From contig NZ_CP154260.1 in NCBI RefSeq assembly GCF_039545795.1, forward strand, positions 625,001 through 689,000: a stretch of 64,000 nt of DNA, read 5' to 3'. The stretch comes from Chitinophaga niabensis. GTDB lineage: Bacteria > Bacteroidota > Bacteroidia > Chitinophagales > Chitinophagaceae. Each line of letters starts with the position of its first letter. Within the stretch, counting starts at the first letter, position 1. The translations under genes and the position numbers were made by a program. The notes beneath the pieces are model-generated. The model saw only the letters and a program-made list of their open reading frames with translations, had not been told where the DNA came from and made no database searches. Below, in pieces: positions 13,870 to 22,814 of this stretch.

Positions 13870-14901
13870 ATGCGGAATGCAAAACACTTGTGCTGGATAC
13901 TGGCGGGCCTGCTGGCAGCATGTTCAAAGAATGATGACTCAGAAGATGAGAATAATGGTAACTGGGTAAGGATGGGCGAAATGTCCGGCAAGCCACGTTC
14001 AGAAGCGGTGTCCTTTACTATCGGGGATACTGTGTATATCGGAACAGGGTTAGGAAATGAAACAGAAGGAGAGTATAAGTATGATTTCTGGAAATACAGC
14101 CTTGGCCGTGGCTGGGAAAAGGCAGTGGACTTTCCTGCACTGGCTGTTGGGCGCATCAGTGCCACGGCATTTGTAGTGAATGGTGTTGCGTATGTAGGTA
14201 CCGGCTTTGACGGAAAAAGATACCTGGATGATTTTTGGTCTTATACACCAGCTACCGGTCAATGGAAAGAATGTGCCAAACTGAAAGGTACTGATCCTTC
14301 AGTGAGCCTCGCCCGCAGGGATGCGGTAAGCTTTGCGCTGAACGGCAAAGGTTATGTGGTTTCAGGATACGATGGCGGTGCATTAAATGATGTATGGGAA
14401 TATGATCCGGTAGCAAACAGCTGGTCGCCCAAACGCTCCTTCAGAGGAGAAAAACGCAGGGATGCGGTATCATTTGTGATCGGTGATAAAGCTTACGTGG
14501 TAACGGGTACTAATAACAGTGAGTTGAAAACAGACTTCTATATGTACGATGCACTTACAGATGAGTGGACGGCCAAACGTAAGATAGACAACTCCAACGA
14601 AGATGAGGATTATGATAATGACTATGCAGTGATACGCAGCAATGCCGTTGTGTTTGTAGCGGGTAACAAAGCATACCTGACCACAGGTTCCAAGCCAGGT
14701 CTTTCAACAGAGAACTGGGAGTACGATCCCATCACAGACCTGTGGGCCAAGAAACGCGATTTTGAAGGTGTTGCCCGGGAAGGTGCAGTAGCTTTTACAC
14801 TGGGAGGAAAAGGCTATGTATTGTCCGGCCGTTCAGCTGGACTGCAATTGGATAATATGTTCCAGTTCACACCTAACGCAACGTATAATAAGAACGATTA
14901 A
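13870..14901 (+). CDS. Kelch-repeat beta-propeller lipoprotein
   Basis: A 343-residue lipoprotein with lipobox LLAAC (Cys18) and an acidic linker (DDSEDENN). About six kelch blades follow, each with an 'R..AVSF..G...Y..TG' strand and a 'D.W.YDP....W' strand: EAVSFTIGDTVYIGTG, RISATAFVVNGVAYVGTG, RDAVSFALNGKGYVVSG, RDAVSFVIGDKAYVVTG, SNAVVFVAGNKAYLTTG and EGAVAFTLGGKGYVLSG. Such propellers are surface-binding proteins and no catalytic residues are evident. Divergence from the DUF4270/outer-membrane pair suggests, but does not prove, a shared role. Confidence 0.9.
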   Translation: MRNAKHLCWILAGLLAACSKNDDSEDENNGNWVRMGEMSGKPRSEAVSFTIGDTVYIGTGLGNETEGEYKYDFWKYSLGRGWEKAVDFPALAVGRISATAFVVNGVAYVGTGFDGKRYLDDFWSYTPATGQWKECAKLKGTDPSVSLARRDAVSFALNGKGYVVSGYDGGALNDVWEYDPVANSWSPKRSFRGEKRRDAVSFVIGDKAYVVTGTNNSELKTDFYMYDALTDEWTAKRKIDNSNEDEDYDNDYAVIRSNAVVFVAGNKAYLTTGSKPGLSTENWEYDPITDLWAKKRDFEGVAREGAVAFTLGGKGYVLSGRSAGLQLDNMFQFTPNATYNKND

Positions 14902-14931
14902 AGGCATTCCCGTCGCTTGAGGAATATGGAA

Positions 14932-15014
14932 GGCACTAACGGTGGATGTTCGGACTACTATCAGTTCATTGTCAGGATGAAATAAAGGTCTGTAACATTA
15001 CACTGGTTAGTGCC
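14932..15014. repeat. 9-bp inverted repeat flanking a 65-base spacer
   Basis: GGCACTAAC (14932-14940) and GTTAGTGCC (15006-15014) are exact inverted copies. The match extends weakly to GGAA...TTTCC on the outside. It lies between the kelch gene and the LytS operon. It could be the end structure of the kelch mRNA or a decayed small mobile element; no open frame or target-site duplication is visible. Confidence 0.4.
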
Positions 15015-15055
15015 GTTTCCTTTATAGAAGACAGGAAAAAAGGCTCACATTCAAC

Positions 15056-15109
15056 TTTAACACTTACTTAAGACTAAGACAATGTGTTTTAACACTTGCT
15101 TAAGAGTAA
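15056..15109 (+). promoter_or_regulatory. 22-nt direct repeat upstream of the LytS/LytTR operon
   Basis: TTTAACACTTACTTAAG... (15056-15077) and TTTAACACTTGCTTAAG... (15088-15109) match at 20 of 22 positions and start 32 bases apart, three helical turns. The second copy overlaps the expected -35 region of a -7-like TATGTTTA at 15117-15124, and the operon start codon is at 15141. Direct repeats in helical phase are the usual form of LytTR-domain binding sites, so autoregulation by the encoded regulator is plausible. Confidence 0.65.
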
Positions 15110-15140
15110 TGTGGTGTATGTTTAACCCGGATTAGCACCT

Positions 15141-16550
15141 ATGTTTAATTTAAGAAATATATTCAGGAATCGTCTCGTAATAATAGGTTTGCATCTCGCA
15201 GCCTGGTCATGCCTTTTCCTGTTCCCATTCTTTGTATATCGTATCAGGGTGCAGGATCATTCTTTTTACATTAAAGAGGCGATCAATACTTTATTCCTGA
15301 TAGGATTATTTTATCTGAATGTATACGTGCTGATCCCGAAGTTCTTTACTTTAAAAAAGATCGGGATCTATATCGGTTGTGTGGTACTGGTACTTGTTTT
15401 ACTGGCAGGGCAGCAGGCCCTGGTGGAATACAAGTTCATGTCGTACATGATGAGCCGGACGCCCGCGGGATTTTATGGTGTAACCATGCCTGCGAATACA
15501 TTGCATGCTGCGCCGGGCCCTGCGATAGCGATCAATACAGGGTATGGCGGCAGCATGGCAATAACCACCGCACCACAGAATGTAGCTTTTATAGCAGCAG
15601 ATTCTGTACCACATCCACATCATAGATATGGCAGAATGATCTTCAGGGACAGGATGTTTGATTCAGCAGATCAGCCTTCACTGGTGCCATGGCGAAAACG
15701 TTTATACACCAACTGGCATAACCAGCGCCCGAGGATAGTGGAATACAGAGATTCCTTTCCTTCAGCAGGCGTGGCCAGTCTTACAGCTGCGCGGCCTTTT
15801 GAAGATGGCATCTTTCTGCGGCATTTCTTTTTCCCGGAGGTGCTAAGGAAGTCCGCTACGTTTGCATTGCTGATGTTATTCATGAGCGGGTTTATAAAGA
15901 TTGCGCTGGAATGGTTTAAGAGTGAGAAACAAAAGGAGGCCCTGAAAGTGGCGAACCTGAATGCGGAACTAAAGTTCCTGAAGTCGCAGATCAATCCGCA
16001 TTTTTTGTTTAACAGCCTGAACACTATTTATTCACTGGCACACCGCCGCTCACCGGAAACCGAGCACGCATTGGTGAAACTGTCCACCATATTGCGTTAC
16101 ATGATCTACCAGAGTAATGGCGATAAAGTGATGCTGGAAAATGAGCTGCGGTATTTACAGGATTATATAGATATACAACGCCTCCGGATGGCACGCAATA
16201 TTCCGGTTGAATTTAAAGTGGAAGGTGATCCTTCCGGCCTTGAAATTGCACCGATGTTACTGATCCCTTTTGTGGAAAATGCTTTCAAACACGGGATCAG
16301 TTATACAGAGAGCGCTTTCATCAACATCAGCCTGGAGATAGGAAAGAACGGCACATTACACTTGATAGTGCGCAACAGTTTATTTAAGCAGCGCGTTTCA
16401 GAAAAGGGCGGCGTAGGATTGAACAATGTACTCAAACGTTTGAGTTTGTTATATACAGATGCACATACCATAACTGTCAGAGAGCATGGAGATGAATTTA
16501 TTGCTGACCTTAAAATTGCGCTGAAACATGATGAAGTGTTTAGCTCTTGA
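15141..16550 (+). CDS. LytS-type sensor histidine kinase (His_kinase, PF06580)
   Basis: A 469-residue membrane kinase. Hydrophobic segments lie near 12-33, 48-65, 73-91 and 236-254, then a coiled linker (258-278), the phospho-acceptor motif LKSQINPHFLFNSLNTIY with His287, and an HATPase_c-like domain with LLIPFVENAFKHG and GGVGLNNVLKRL. Between segments 3 and 4 is a loop of about 140 residues (95-235) rich in Ala, Pro, His and Arg; family members often have a short loop there, and it may be the sensory part. It overlaps the response regulator gene by 23 bases. Confidence 0.92.
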   Translation: MFNLRNIFRNRLVIIGLHLAAWSCLFLFPFFVYRIRVQDHSFYIKEAINTLFLIGLFYLNVYVLIPKFFTLKKIGIYIGCVVLVLVLLAGQQALVEYKFMSYMMSRTPAGFYGVTMPANTLHAAPGPAIAINTGYGGSMAITTAPQNVAFIAADSVPHPHHRYGRMIFRDRMFDSADQPSLVPWRKRLYTNWHNQRPRIVEYRDSFPSAGVASLTAARPFEDGIFLRHFFFPEVLRKSATFALLMLFMSGFIKIALEWFKSEKQKEALKVANLNAELKFLKSQINPHFLFNSLNTIYSLAHRRSPETEHALVKLSTILRYMIYQSNGDKVMLENELRYLQDYIDIQRLRMARNIPVEFKVEGDPSGLEIAPMLLIPFVENAFKHGISYTESAFINISLEIGKNGTLHLIVRNSLFKQRVSEKGGVGLNNVLKRLSLLYTDAHTITVREHGDEFIADLKIALKHDEVFSS

Positions 16551-17220
16551 TGATGAGCCATTGGCTCTGGAGATCATCGCAGATTTTGCCGCTAAGGCGC
16601 CGTTTCCCATGCAGGTAAAAACATTCGAAAACGCCGCACTGGCCCTTCGTTACATGCAGGAGGAACATGTAGACCTGATCTTCCTTGATATCAAAATGCC
16701 TGATATCACAGGCATACAATTCCTGAAAGCATTGAAGCATCCTCCCATGGTGATCTTCACTACCGCTTACCAGGAGTATGCCGTGGATGGATTCAACATG
16801 GATGTGGTGGATTATCTCCTGAAGCCCATTCCCTTTGAGCGGTTCATCAAAGCCGTTACCAAAGCGCAGGAATACCTGTCTAATTCCAGCCCTAAGAGCA
16901 TGGATAATGATTACATCTTCGTGAAAACAGAATACAAGATCATTAAGATCAATCTCGAAGACATTCTTTACATCGAAGCACTGAAAGACTATATAAAGAT
17001 TTATACTCCCAATCAACCGGTACTGACACTGAAAAGCCTGAAAGCTTTTGAAAGCAGGTTACCTAAAGACAAATTTATCCGCGTGCACCGCTCCTACCTG
17101 GTGGCCATGAATAAGATCAATTCAGTAGAACGGAATACCGTGATGATCGCCAACCAGCCGATACCCATCAGCGAAGGGTACAGGGATAAGTTCTATGATG
17201 TGATCACGAAATATTCTTAG
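16528..17220 (+). CDS. LytTR-family response regulator
   Basis: A 230-residue partner of the preceding kinase. The receiver domain (1-118) has acidic ALDDEP, phospho-acceptor Asp54 in IFLDIKMP, the Thr of IFTTAY and the Lys of LLKPI. A LytTR DNA-binding domain (about 132-230) follows with DYIFVKTEYKIIKI, LYIEALKDYIKIYT and FIRVHRSYLVAMNKI. Met2 at 16531 is an equally good start. The 22-nt direct repeat upstream of the operon is a candidate binding site. Targets outside this operon cannot be told from the window. Confidence 0.95.
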   Translation: MMKCLALDDEPLALEIIADFAAKAPFPMQVKTFENAALALRYMQEEHVDLIFLDIKMPDITGIQFLKALKHPPMVIFTTAYQEYAVDGFNMDVVDYLLKPIPFERFIKAVTKAQEYLSNSSPKSMDNDYIFVKTEYKIIKINLEDILYIEALKDYIKIYTPNQPVLTLKSLKAFESRLPKDKFIRVHRSYLVAMNKINSVERNTVMIANQPIPISEGYRDKFYDVITKYS

Positions 17221-17223
17221 CAT

Positions 17224-17254
17224 AAAAAAAAGCCGGTACAGCATGTACCGGCTT
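17224..17254 (-). terminator. Intrinsic terminator of the cysteine desulfurase gene
   Basis: An 11-bp perfect stem AAGCCGGTACA (17230-17240) / TGTACCGGCTT (17244-17254) has a 3-base loop. On the minus strand it is followed by a T tract (A run 17224-17230), so it terminates the minus-strand gene ending at 17260. It may also cap the LytTR mRNA from the other side. Confidence 0.92.
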
Positions 17255-17259
17255 AGCCA

Positions 17260-18387
17260 TTATATTAATTCCTTCAGTTTCTCCACCACTTTATCCACTT
17301 CTTCTTTTGTATTATCCCTGGAGAAAGAGAAACGTACTGCTACTTTATTCGGATCGTTATTGATGGAACGGATCACGTGAGAGCCTGCATCCGCTCCGGA
17401 TGTACAGGCACTTCCGCCAGATGCGCAGATGCCATTGATATCTAAATTGAAAAGCAGCATTTCACTCTTCTCAGATTTAGGGAACGATGCATTTAACACA
17501 GTATATAAACTACGGCCACGCAGATCGCCATTGAAACCTACGCCCGGAATATGTTTTTCCAGTTGATCTGCCATATACTGGCGGATGCTGTTGATGTAAT
17601 TGCTATGCTCTTCGTAATTAGCCGTTGCCAGTTCCAGTGCTTTGGCAAATCCTACGATGCCATACAGGTTTTCAGTACCCGCACGCATGTTACGTTCCTG
17701 GGACCCACCCTGTACAAAAGGTGTGATCTTCACATTTTCATTAATGTAGAGGATCCCCACGCCTTTAGGGCCATGGAATTTATGTGCCGCTCCGTTAATG
17801 AAATGTACCGGCGTGTTGCGGAGGTCGAAAGGATAGTGACCTACTGTTTGCACGGTATCAGAATGAAAGATGGCATCAAACTCCTTGCAGAGGTTACCTA
17901 CCGCATGCAGGTCCAGGAGGTTGCCTATTTCATTATTCGCATGCATCAGGCTCACCAGGCATCTTTCTTTTGATTCAGACAGCAGCCTGCGGAGATCTTC
18001 CATATCCACATGCCCATCCGGCTGCAGTTTCACCCAGGAGAGTTTGATATTCTCCTTAGCGTGTGCATGTTCTACGGTATGGAGGGTGGCATGGTGCTCA
18101 ATAGGGGAGCTGATGATGTGCCTGCAGCCCAGATCGTTGATAGCGGCATGAATAGCTGTATTGCTGCTTTCGGTACCGCCGGAAGTAAAGAAGATCTCTC
18201 CCGGATGTGCATTCAGGATCTTGGCTACGGTTTTGCGCGCACTTTCAATGCCCAGTCTGGATTCCCGGCCATATGAGTAAATAGACGAAGGGTTGCCGAA
18301 TTTATCGGTCATATAGGGCAGCATGGTATCCAATACTGCTTTGTCAAGCGGAGTGGTGGCCGCGTTGTCGAAATAAATTCTTTCCAA
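17260..18387 (-). CDS. Cysteine desulfurase (IscS/NifS class I)
   Basis: A PLP enzyme that removes sulfur from cysteine as an enzyme persulfide for Fe-S clusters and tRNA thiolation; cytoplasmic. The 375-residue sequence has YFDNAATTPLD at the N-terminus, FTSGGTESSN, the PLP-binding Lys203 in GAAHKFHGPKG, QERNMRAGTEN, and the catalytic Cys328 in SGGSACTSG on the mobile loop. It stands alone, without iscU or iscA beside it, and has its own terminator, so assignment to iscS rather than a dedicated nifS is not possible from context. Confidence 0.94.
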   Translation of the reverse strand: MERIYFDNAATTPLDKAVLDTMLPYMTDKFGNPSSIYSYGRESRLGIESARKTVAKILNAHPGEIFFTSGGTESSNTAIHAAINDLGCRHIISSPIEHHATLHTVEHAHAKENIKLSWVKLQPDGHVDMEDLRRLLSESKERCLVSLMHANNEIGNLLDLHAVGNLCKEFDAIFHSDTVQTVGHYPFDLRNTPVHFINGAAHKFHGPKGVGILYINENVKITPFVQGGSQERNMRAGTENLYGIVGFAKALELATANYEEHSNYINSIRQYMADQLEKHIPGVGFNGDLRGRSLYTVLNASFPKSEKSEMLLFNLDINGICASGGSACTSGADAGSHVIRSINNDPNKVAVRFSFSRDNTKEEVDKVVEKLKELI

Positions 18388-18440
18388 GGTGGTGGTGGTT
18401 TTTGATTAAAAGCGCCACAAATTTACGGAATTACCCTATA

Positions 18441-18474
18441 GAAAAACGGATGGCAGATCAAATCTGCCATCCGT
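18441..18474 (-). terminator. Intrinsic terminator of the phosphoglucosamine mutase gene
   Basis: A perfect 13-bp stem at 18446-18458 / 18462-18474 has a 3-base loop. On the minus strand it is followed by a short T run (18442-18446). It lies 22 bases past the stop of the minus-strand gene that ends at 18497. Confidence 0.92.
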
Positions 18475-18496
18475 TCATCCTTATTTTTATATGGAA

Positions 18497-19879
18497 TTAT
18501 ATGAATTCCTTGATATCCTGCATGATCTTACGGGCAATATTGTCCGCCGTTGTTTCGTTCTGGCTTTCTGCGTAGATGCGGATAATGGGTTCTGTGTTGG
18601 ATGTACGCAAATGCACCCAATCCTTGTCGAACTCTATCTTCAGGCCATCTTCCGTATTCAGGGGCTGGTTCTTATACTTGCCTTTGATCTTCTCAAAGAT
18701 CACCTTCACATCGATCCCTTTGTCCAGTTCTATCTTGTTTTTGGAGATGAAATAGTCGGGGTAGGAGTTACGGAGCGCCTTGATGGTCTTTTTGCTCTGT
18801 GCCAGGTGGCTCAGGAATAAACCGATACCGATTAGGGCATCCCGGCCATAATGCAGGTCCGGAACAATAATTCCGCCATTCCCTTCTCCGCCGATCACCG
18901 CATTTACGGCTTTCATTTTGGTCACTACGTTCACTTCTCCCACAGCAGATGGATGATATTCACCACCGTTCTTCAGGGTAATATCTTTCAGCGCCTGGGT
19001 AGAACTCATATTGGATACGGTATTGCCTTTCCGGTGTTTCAGCACGTAATCGGCCACAGCCACCAGGGTATATTCTTCCCCGAACATGCTGCCATCTTCG
19101 CAAACAAAGCAAAGCCTGTCTACATCCGGATCTACCGCGATACCCAGGTCTGCCTGGGATTTGTTCACTTCGTTGGAAAGTGCCGTCAGGTTTTCCGGTA
19201 ATGGCTCAGGGTTATGGGAAAACTTACCGTTCACTTCCCCGAAGAGTACGGTTACTTCTTCCACGCCCAGTGCTTTTAATAATGCAGGGATGTAAGTGGC
19301 GCCGGTGGAGTTTACGGCATCTACCACTATTTTAAAGTTAGCAGCCTTGATCGCCGGAACATCTACGAGGGGATAGTTCACAACCAGGTCCACATGTTTC
19401 TGCAGGTAAGAATCGTTCCTTTGGTAAGTACCCAGTTTGGATACATCCGCAAATACAAAATCTTCTTTCGCCGCAATGTCTAACAATTCTGCGCCATCTG
19501 CACCGGAGATGAACTCACCTTTTGCATTGAGCAGTTTGAGTGCATTCCATTCCCGGGGATTATGGCTGGCAGTAAGGATAATACCGCCTGCTGCATTTTC
19601 CATGGTAACAGCAAGCTCTACCGTTGGCGTAGTGCTCAGGTCCAGATCCACCACATCAATGCCTAAACCGTTCAATGTGGATACTACCAGGTTCCTGACC
19701 ATTTCTCCGGATATGCGTGCATCTCTGCCGATCACTACTTTCTTGTTTTCAGCGTTCTGTTTTAACAGCCATGTACCATAAGCAGCGGTGAATTTCACAA
19801 CATCCAGGGGAGAAAGTCCTTCCCCGGGCCTGCCGCCGATCGTTCCACGAATACCCGAAATTGATTTAATCAGTGCCAC
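18497..19879 (-). CDS. glmM: Phosphoglucosamine mutase (alpha-D-phosphohexomutase family)
   Basis: Converts glucosamine-6-phosphate to glucosamine-1-phosphate for UDP-GlcNAc, peptidoglycan and LPS. The 460 residues carry the N-terminal SGIRGTIGG, the phosphoserine loop TASHNPREWNALK, the metal loop DPDVDRL, the sugar-binding GGEGNGG and the phosphate-binding RTSNTEPIIRIYAE. Bacteroidota GlmM proteins of this length are often annotated as generic phosphoglucomutase/phosphomannomutase. The GEGNGG loop and the single gene copy here favour GlmM, but a phosphomannomutase role cannot be excluded. Confidence 0.88.
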   Translation of the reverse strand: MALIKSISGIRGTIGGRPGEGLSPLDVVKFTAAYGTWLLKQNAENKKVVIGRDARISGEMVRNLVVSTLNGLGIDVVDLDLSTTPTVELAVTMENAAGGIILTASHNPREWNALKLLNAKGEFISGADGAELLDIAAKEDFVFADVSKLGTYQRNDSYLQKHVDLVVNYPLVDVPAIKAANFKIVVDAVNSTGATYIPALLKALGVEEVTVLFGEVNGKFSHNPEPLPENLTALSNEVNKSQADLGIAVDPDVDRLCFVCEDGSMFGEEYTLVAVADYVLKHRKGNTVSNMSSTQALKDITLKNGGEYHPSAVGEVNVVTKMKAVNAVIGGEGNGGIIVPDLHYGRDALIGIGLFLSHLAQSKKTIKALRNSYPDYFISKNKIELDKGIDVKVIFEKIKGKYKNQPLNTEDGLKIEFDKDWVHLRTSNTEPIIRIYAESQNETTADNIARKIMQDIKEFI

Positions 19880-19902
19880 AATTGTTGATTTTTTTTGGAG
19901 TG

Positions 19903-19910
19903 CAAAGATA
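19903..19910 (-). promoter_or_regulatory. -7 promoter box of the glmM gene
   Basis: The minus strand reads TATCTTTG, a perfect TAnnTTTG, 23 bases upstream of the glmM start at 19879. A -33 TTTG is not evident. Confidence 0.5.
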
Positions 19911-19985
19911 ATCGATTAGAATTTTAATCTACCTGTTAATTTGGCTTGCCGGGAAGGATCAACGGAGAGATTATGTCAATTAGAC

Positions 19986-19993
19986 TATATTTG
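19986..19993 (+). promoter_or_regulatory. -7 promoter box of the LtaS-like operon
   Basis: TATATTTG is a perfect TAnnTTTG, 30 bases before the ATG at 20024. With the glmM box it makes this 144-base gap a divergent promoter region. Confidence 0.5.
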
Positions 19994-20023
19994 CAGCTAC
20001 GTATAAATTTTTAAGAGAATATA

Positions 20024-22042
20024 ATGATTCATATTTGGTCGCGCATTCCCAGATACATCCGGTATATTTTCATGCAAACCTTGTTCCTTTTTGGTTACCT
20101 GGTTGTATTTAGAGCGGTCTTCTACTTTTTCTTCTTTTCAAGCACTATAAAAGATGCTGGCATTATTGCCCGGGCCTGGCATCTGGGCCTGCGGTTCGAT
20201 ATGCGCCTGGCACTGATCCTGATGATCCCTGTTGGCCTCTTAGCCGTGATAGCAAAGGACCGGCTCTTTGGTACCGGGCTGCTCAGGAGGATCAATTTCG
20301 GCTATTTATTTCTTATCTATTTGTTATTGTCCATATTTTACGTGCTGGACCTGGGGCATTACAGTTACCTGGGCCTGCGCCTGGATCCTTCCGTTACCCG
20401 CTTCCTGGCCTATGGAGAAAAAGCTACTAACGCCAGGATGCTGTGGGAAAGTTACCCCGTTGTGTGGGGGCTGCTGGGAATGGTCCTGGTAATGATCCTC
20501 CTCCGTTATGGCTACCGTAAGATCTTCCGCAGGTATGCACAAAAAGAAGGTACGCCGGTACGGCCATGGGGTTATGCAGCTTATGTGGTAACGCTGGTGA
20601 TCCTTTTCGGAGCAGGCATTTATGGCAATTTGGCATATTTCCCTTTACGCTGGAGCCAGGCCATGTTCACAAGAGACAATGCCGTTACCAGCCTTGCCCT
20701 GAATCCCGTATTATACTTCGTTTCCAATTTCACCGTACAGAACGATACTTTCGATGACAGGGAAACCCATAAATACTTTCCCCTTATTGCGCAATATTTA
20801 GGGGTGGAAAAACCGGTACCCAATCAACTCAACTTTGTAAGAACAGATCCGGGAGATTCCTCCAAACCCAGGCAGAACGTGATCATTGTGATGATGGAAT
20901 CCGGCGGGGCGGCCATGACCAGCATGTTCAACAATCCCATGAAAGCAACGCCCAACCTGCAACAACTGGCAGATAATGGGGTGTTGTTCGAAAACTTTTA
21001 CGTGCCTGCCATGAGCACGGCCCGCTCCGTATTCGCCATCACTACAGGTTTGCCGGATGTGGTACGCTCCAAAACAGCCTCCCGGCATCCGGGTATTGTA
21101 GACCAGCGGGTGATAATGGACCAGTTTGCCGGATATGAAAAATATTACCTCCTGGGCGGAAACACCAACTGGGCTAATATCCGCGCGGTATTTACCAATA
21201 ATGTGGAAGGGATAGAGATCTTTGAGGAAGGTTATTTCAAATCCCCCAAAGCAGATGTATGGGGTGTTTCAGACTTTGACCTGATCACGGAATCTGATGA
21301 GATCTTCAAAAAGGCGCACGACAAAAAGCAGCCCTTCATCGCTTTCCTGCAAACGGCAGATAACCATGAACCCTATACCACTACAGCAGGTGCAGGTGAT
21401 TTTAAAAAACTAACGGCAAAGGATGTGGATATGAAGTTGTTCAAAACATCCGGCTTCGTAAACCTGGACCAGTTCAATGCCCTGCGTTACCTGGACTATA
21501 ATATAGGTCACCTGATGAAGCTGGCAAAAGCTTCCGGTTACCTGGACAATACCATTTTTGTTTTCTTCGGAGACCACAGCGCCAAACTGAACCCTTTCCA
21601 TTTTATGCCGATCCCTGAATACGAGATGTCCACCTACGTAGACCATGTACCCTGCATCATTTACAATCCCCGGCTGCTGCAACCGCAAAGGGTCAGCCAT
21701 GCCGGCAGCCTGTTGGATATATACCCCACCGTGGCTAAACTTACCGGTATACCATTTAAGAACTACACCCTGGGAATAGACCTGATGGATACTACCCGTG
21801 GTGCAGGAAGGTATGCTTTCATTCAGTACTCCAAAAACCTTAACTGGTGTATGGGTATGATCAATGGGCAATACCTCTATGAGATAGATACCAAAACAAA
21901 TGCTGCCAGTCTGTATGATCTGAAGGCCGATGCATTGAAGGATGTAAAGCAGCAAAACCCGCAACAAACGGGCGATCTGGATAAATTAACACGCGGGTTC
22001 TACGAAAGCACCCGATATTTGATGTTTAATAATAAGAAGTAG
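20024..22042 (+). CDS. LtaS-like membrane sulfatase-fold phosphotransferase
   Basis: A 672-residue inner-membrane protein with about five hydrophobic segments in residues 15-205, then a periplasmic alkaline-phosphatase/sulfatase-fold domain (about 280-640). The metal-binding Glu292 of VIIVMMESGG, the catalytic Thr332 of AMSTARSVFA and a GDHS motif match the LtaS/MdoB pattern of phosphoglycerol or phosphoethanolamine transferases. Gram-negative cells make no lipoteichoic acid, so the product is probably a head-group modification of a periplasmic or outer-membrane glycan. It precedes a methyltransferase and a PAP2 phosphatase, which could recycle lipid products. Confidence 0.88.
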   Translation: MIHIWSRIPRYIRYIFMQTLFLFGYLVVFRAVFYFFFFSSTIKDAGIIARAWHLGLRFDMRLALILMIPVGLLAVIAKDRLFGTGLLRRINFGYLFLIYLLLSIFYVLDLGHYSYLGLRLDPSVTRFLAYGEKATNARMLWESYPVVWGLLGMVLVMILLRYGYRKIFRRYAQKEGTPVRPWGYAAYVVTLVILFGAGIYGNLAYFPLRWSQAMFTRDNAVTSLALNPVLYFVSNFTVQNDTFDDRETHKYFPLIAQYLGVEKPVPNQLNFVRTDPGDSSKPRQNVIIVMMESGGAAMTSMFNNPMKATPNLQQLADNGVLFENFYVPAMSTARSVFAITTGLPDVVRSKTASRHPGIVDQRVIMDQFAGYEKYYLLGGNTNWANIRAVFTNNVEGIEIFEEGYFKSPKADVWGVSDFDLITESDEIFKKAHDKKQPFIAFLQTADNHEPYTTTAGAGDFKKLTAKDVDMKLFKTSGFVNLDQFNALRYLDYNIGHLMKLAKASGYLDNTIFVFFGDHSAKLNPFHFMPIPEYEMSTYVDHVPCIIYNPRLLQPQRVSHAGSLLDIYPTVAKLTGIPFKNYTLGIDLMDTTRGAGRYAFIQYSKNLNWCMGMINGQYLYEIDTKTNAASLYDLKADALKDVKQQNPQQTGDLDKLTRGFYESTRYLMFNNKK

Positions 22043-22064
22043 ATTTGTTTTACAAGCGTTGAGA

Positions 22065-22814
22065 ATGGAAGTAGCGAAACAATGGTTCAAAGACTGGTTT
22101 AATTCTCCTTATTATCATTTGCTATATAGCAACCGGGATGAGAGGGAGGCCGCTGCGTTTATAGACAAATTGGTGGAATACCTGCATCCTGCACCCAACG
22201 CACTGATGCTGGATGTGGCATGTGGCAGGGGCCGGCATGCCAAATACCTTGCAGATAAGGGCTTTAGTGTTACCGGCATTGATCTTTCAGGAGAAAGTAT
22301 TGCCATTGCACGAAAACTGGAGAACGAGCACCTCAGCTTCTTTCAGCATGATATGCGCCTGCCTTTCCGGGTCAACTACTTTAATGTCGTGTTCAATTTC
22401 TTTACCAGCTTTGGTTACTTTGAAACCCGTCATGAAAACGATAATGCACTCCGCACACTGGCCAATTCCCTCAGACCGGGCGGCCGCCTTGTACTGGATT
22501 ACCTCAACAGCACTTATGTGGAGAATCACCTGGTACATGATGAAGTGATAGAAAAAGACCAGGTGGTATTTGATATCCAGCGGGAGGTAAAGAACGGCAA
22601 GTTCCTGAAGCAGATCAATATCCTCGATAAAAAACAATTCCAGCGGGCATCCTACACAGAAAGCGTCAGCGCTTTCCACAAAAAGGATTTTGAAGAGATG
22701 TTTGCCCGGCAGCGCCTTGTTATTACAGATATTTTCGGAGATTATCATTTCAATATCTTTGACGAACAGCAATCTCCGCGGCTGATCATCATTGCTCAAA
22801 AACCAATCAGTTAA
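22065..22814 (+). CDS. Class I SAM-dependent methyltransferase
   Basis: About 249 residues. I take the ATG at 22065; a TTG two codons upstream (22059) also opens the frame. The Rossmann methyltransferase has motif I in LMLDVACGRGRHAKYLADKG, an acidic residue in VTGIDLS after strand 2, and a LRPGGRLVLDYLN motif. The substrate is unknown. The stop overlaps the PAP2 start by one base (TAATG), so it belongs to the LtaS-like operon. Confidence 0.88.
   Translation: MEVAKQWFKDWFNSPYYHLLYSNRDEREAAAFIDKLVEYLHPAPNALMLDVACGRGRHAKYLADKGFSVTGIDLSGESIAIARKLENEHLSFFQHDMRLPFRVNYFNVVFNFFTSFGYFETRHENDNALRTLANSLRPGGRLVLDYLNSTYVENHLVHDEVIEKDQVVFDIQREVKNGKFLKQINILDKKQFQRASYTESVSAFHKKDFEEMFARQRLVITDIFGDYHFNIFDEQQSPRLIIIAQKPIS

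Noticed and set aside
20024..22042. True lipoteichoic acid synthase
   Set aside because: The organism is Gram-negative; only the fold and catalytic motif are shared, so a phosphoglycerol or phosphoethanolamine transferase of another glycan is more likely.
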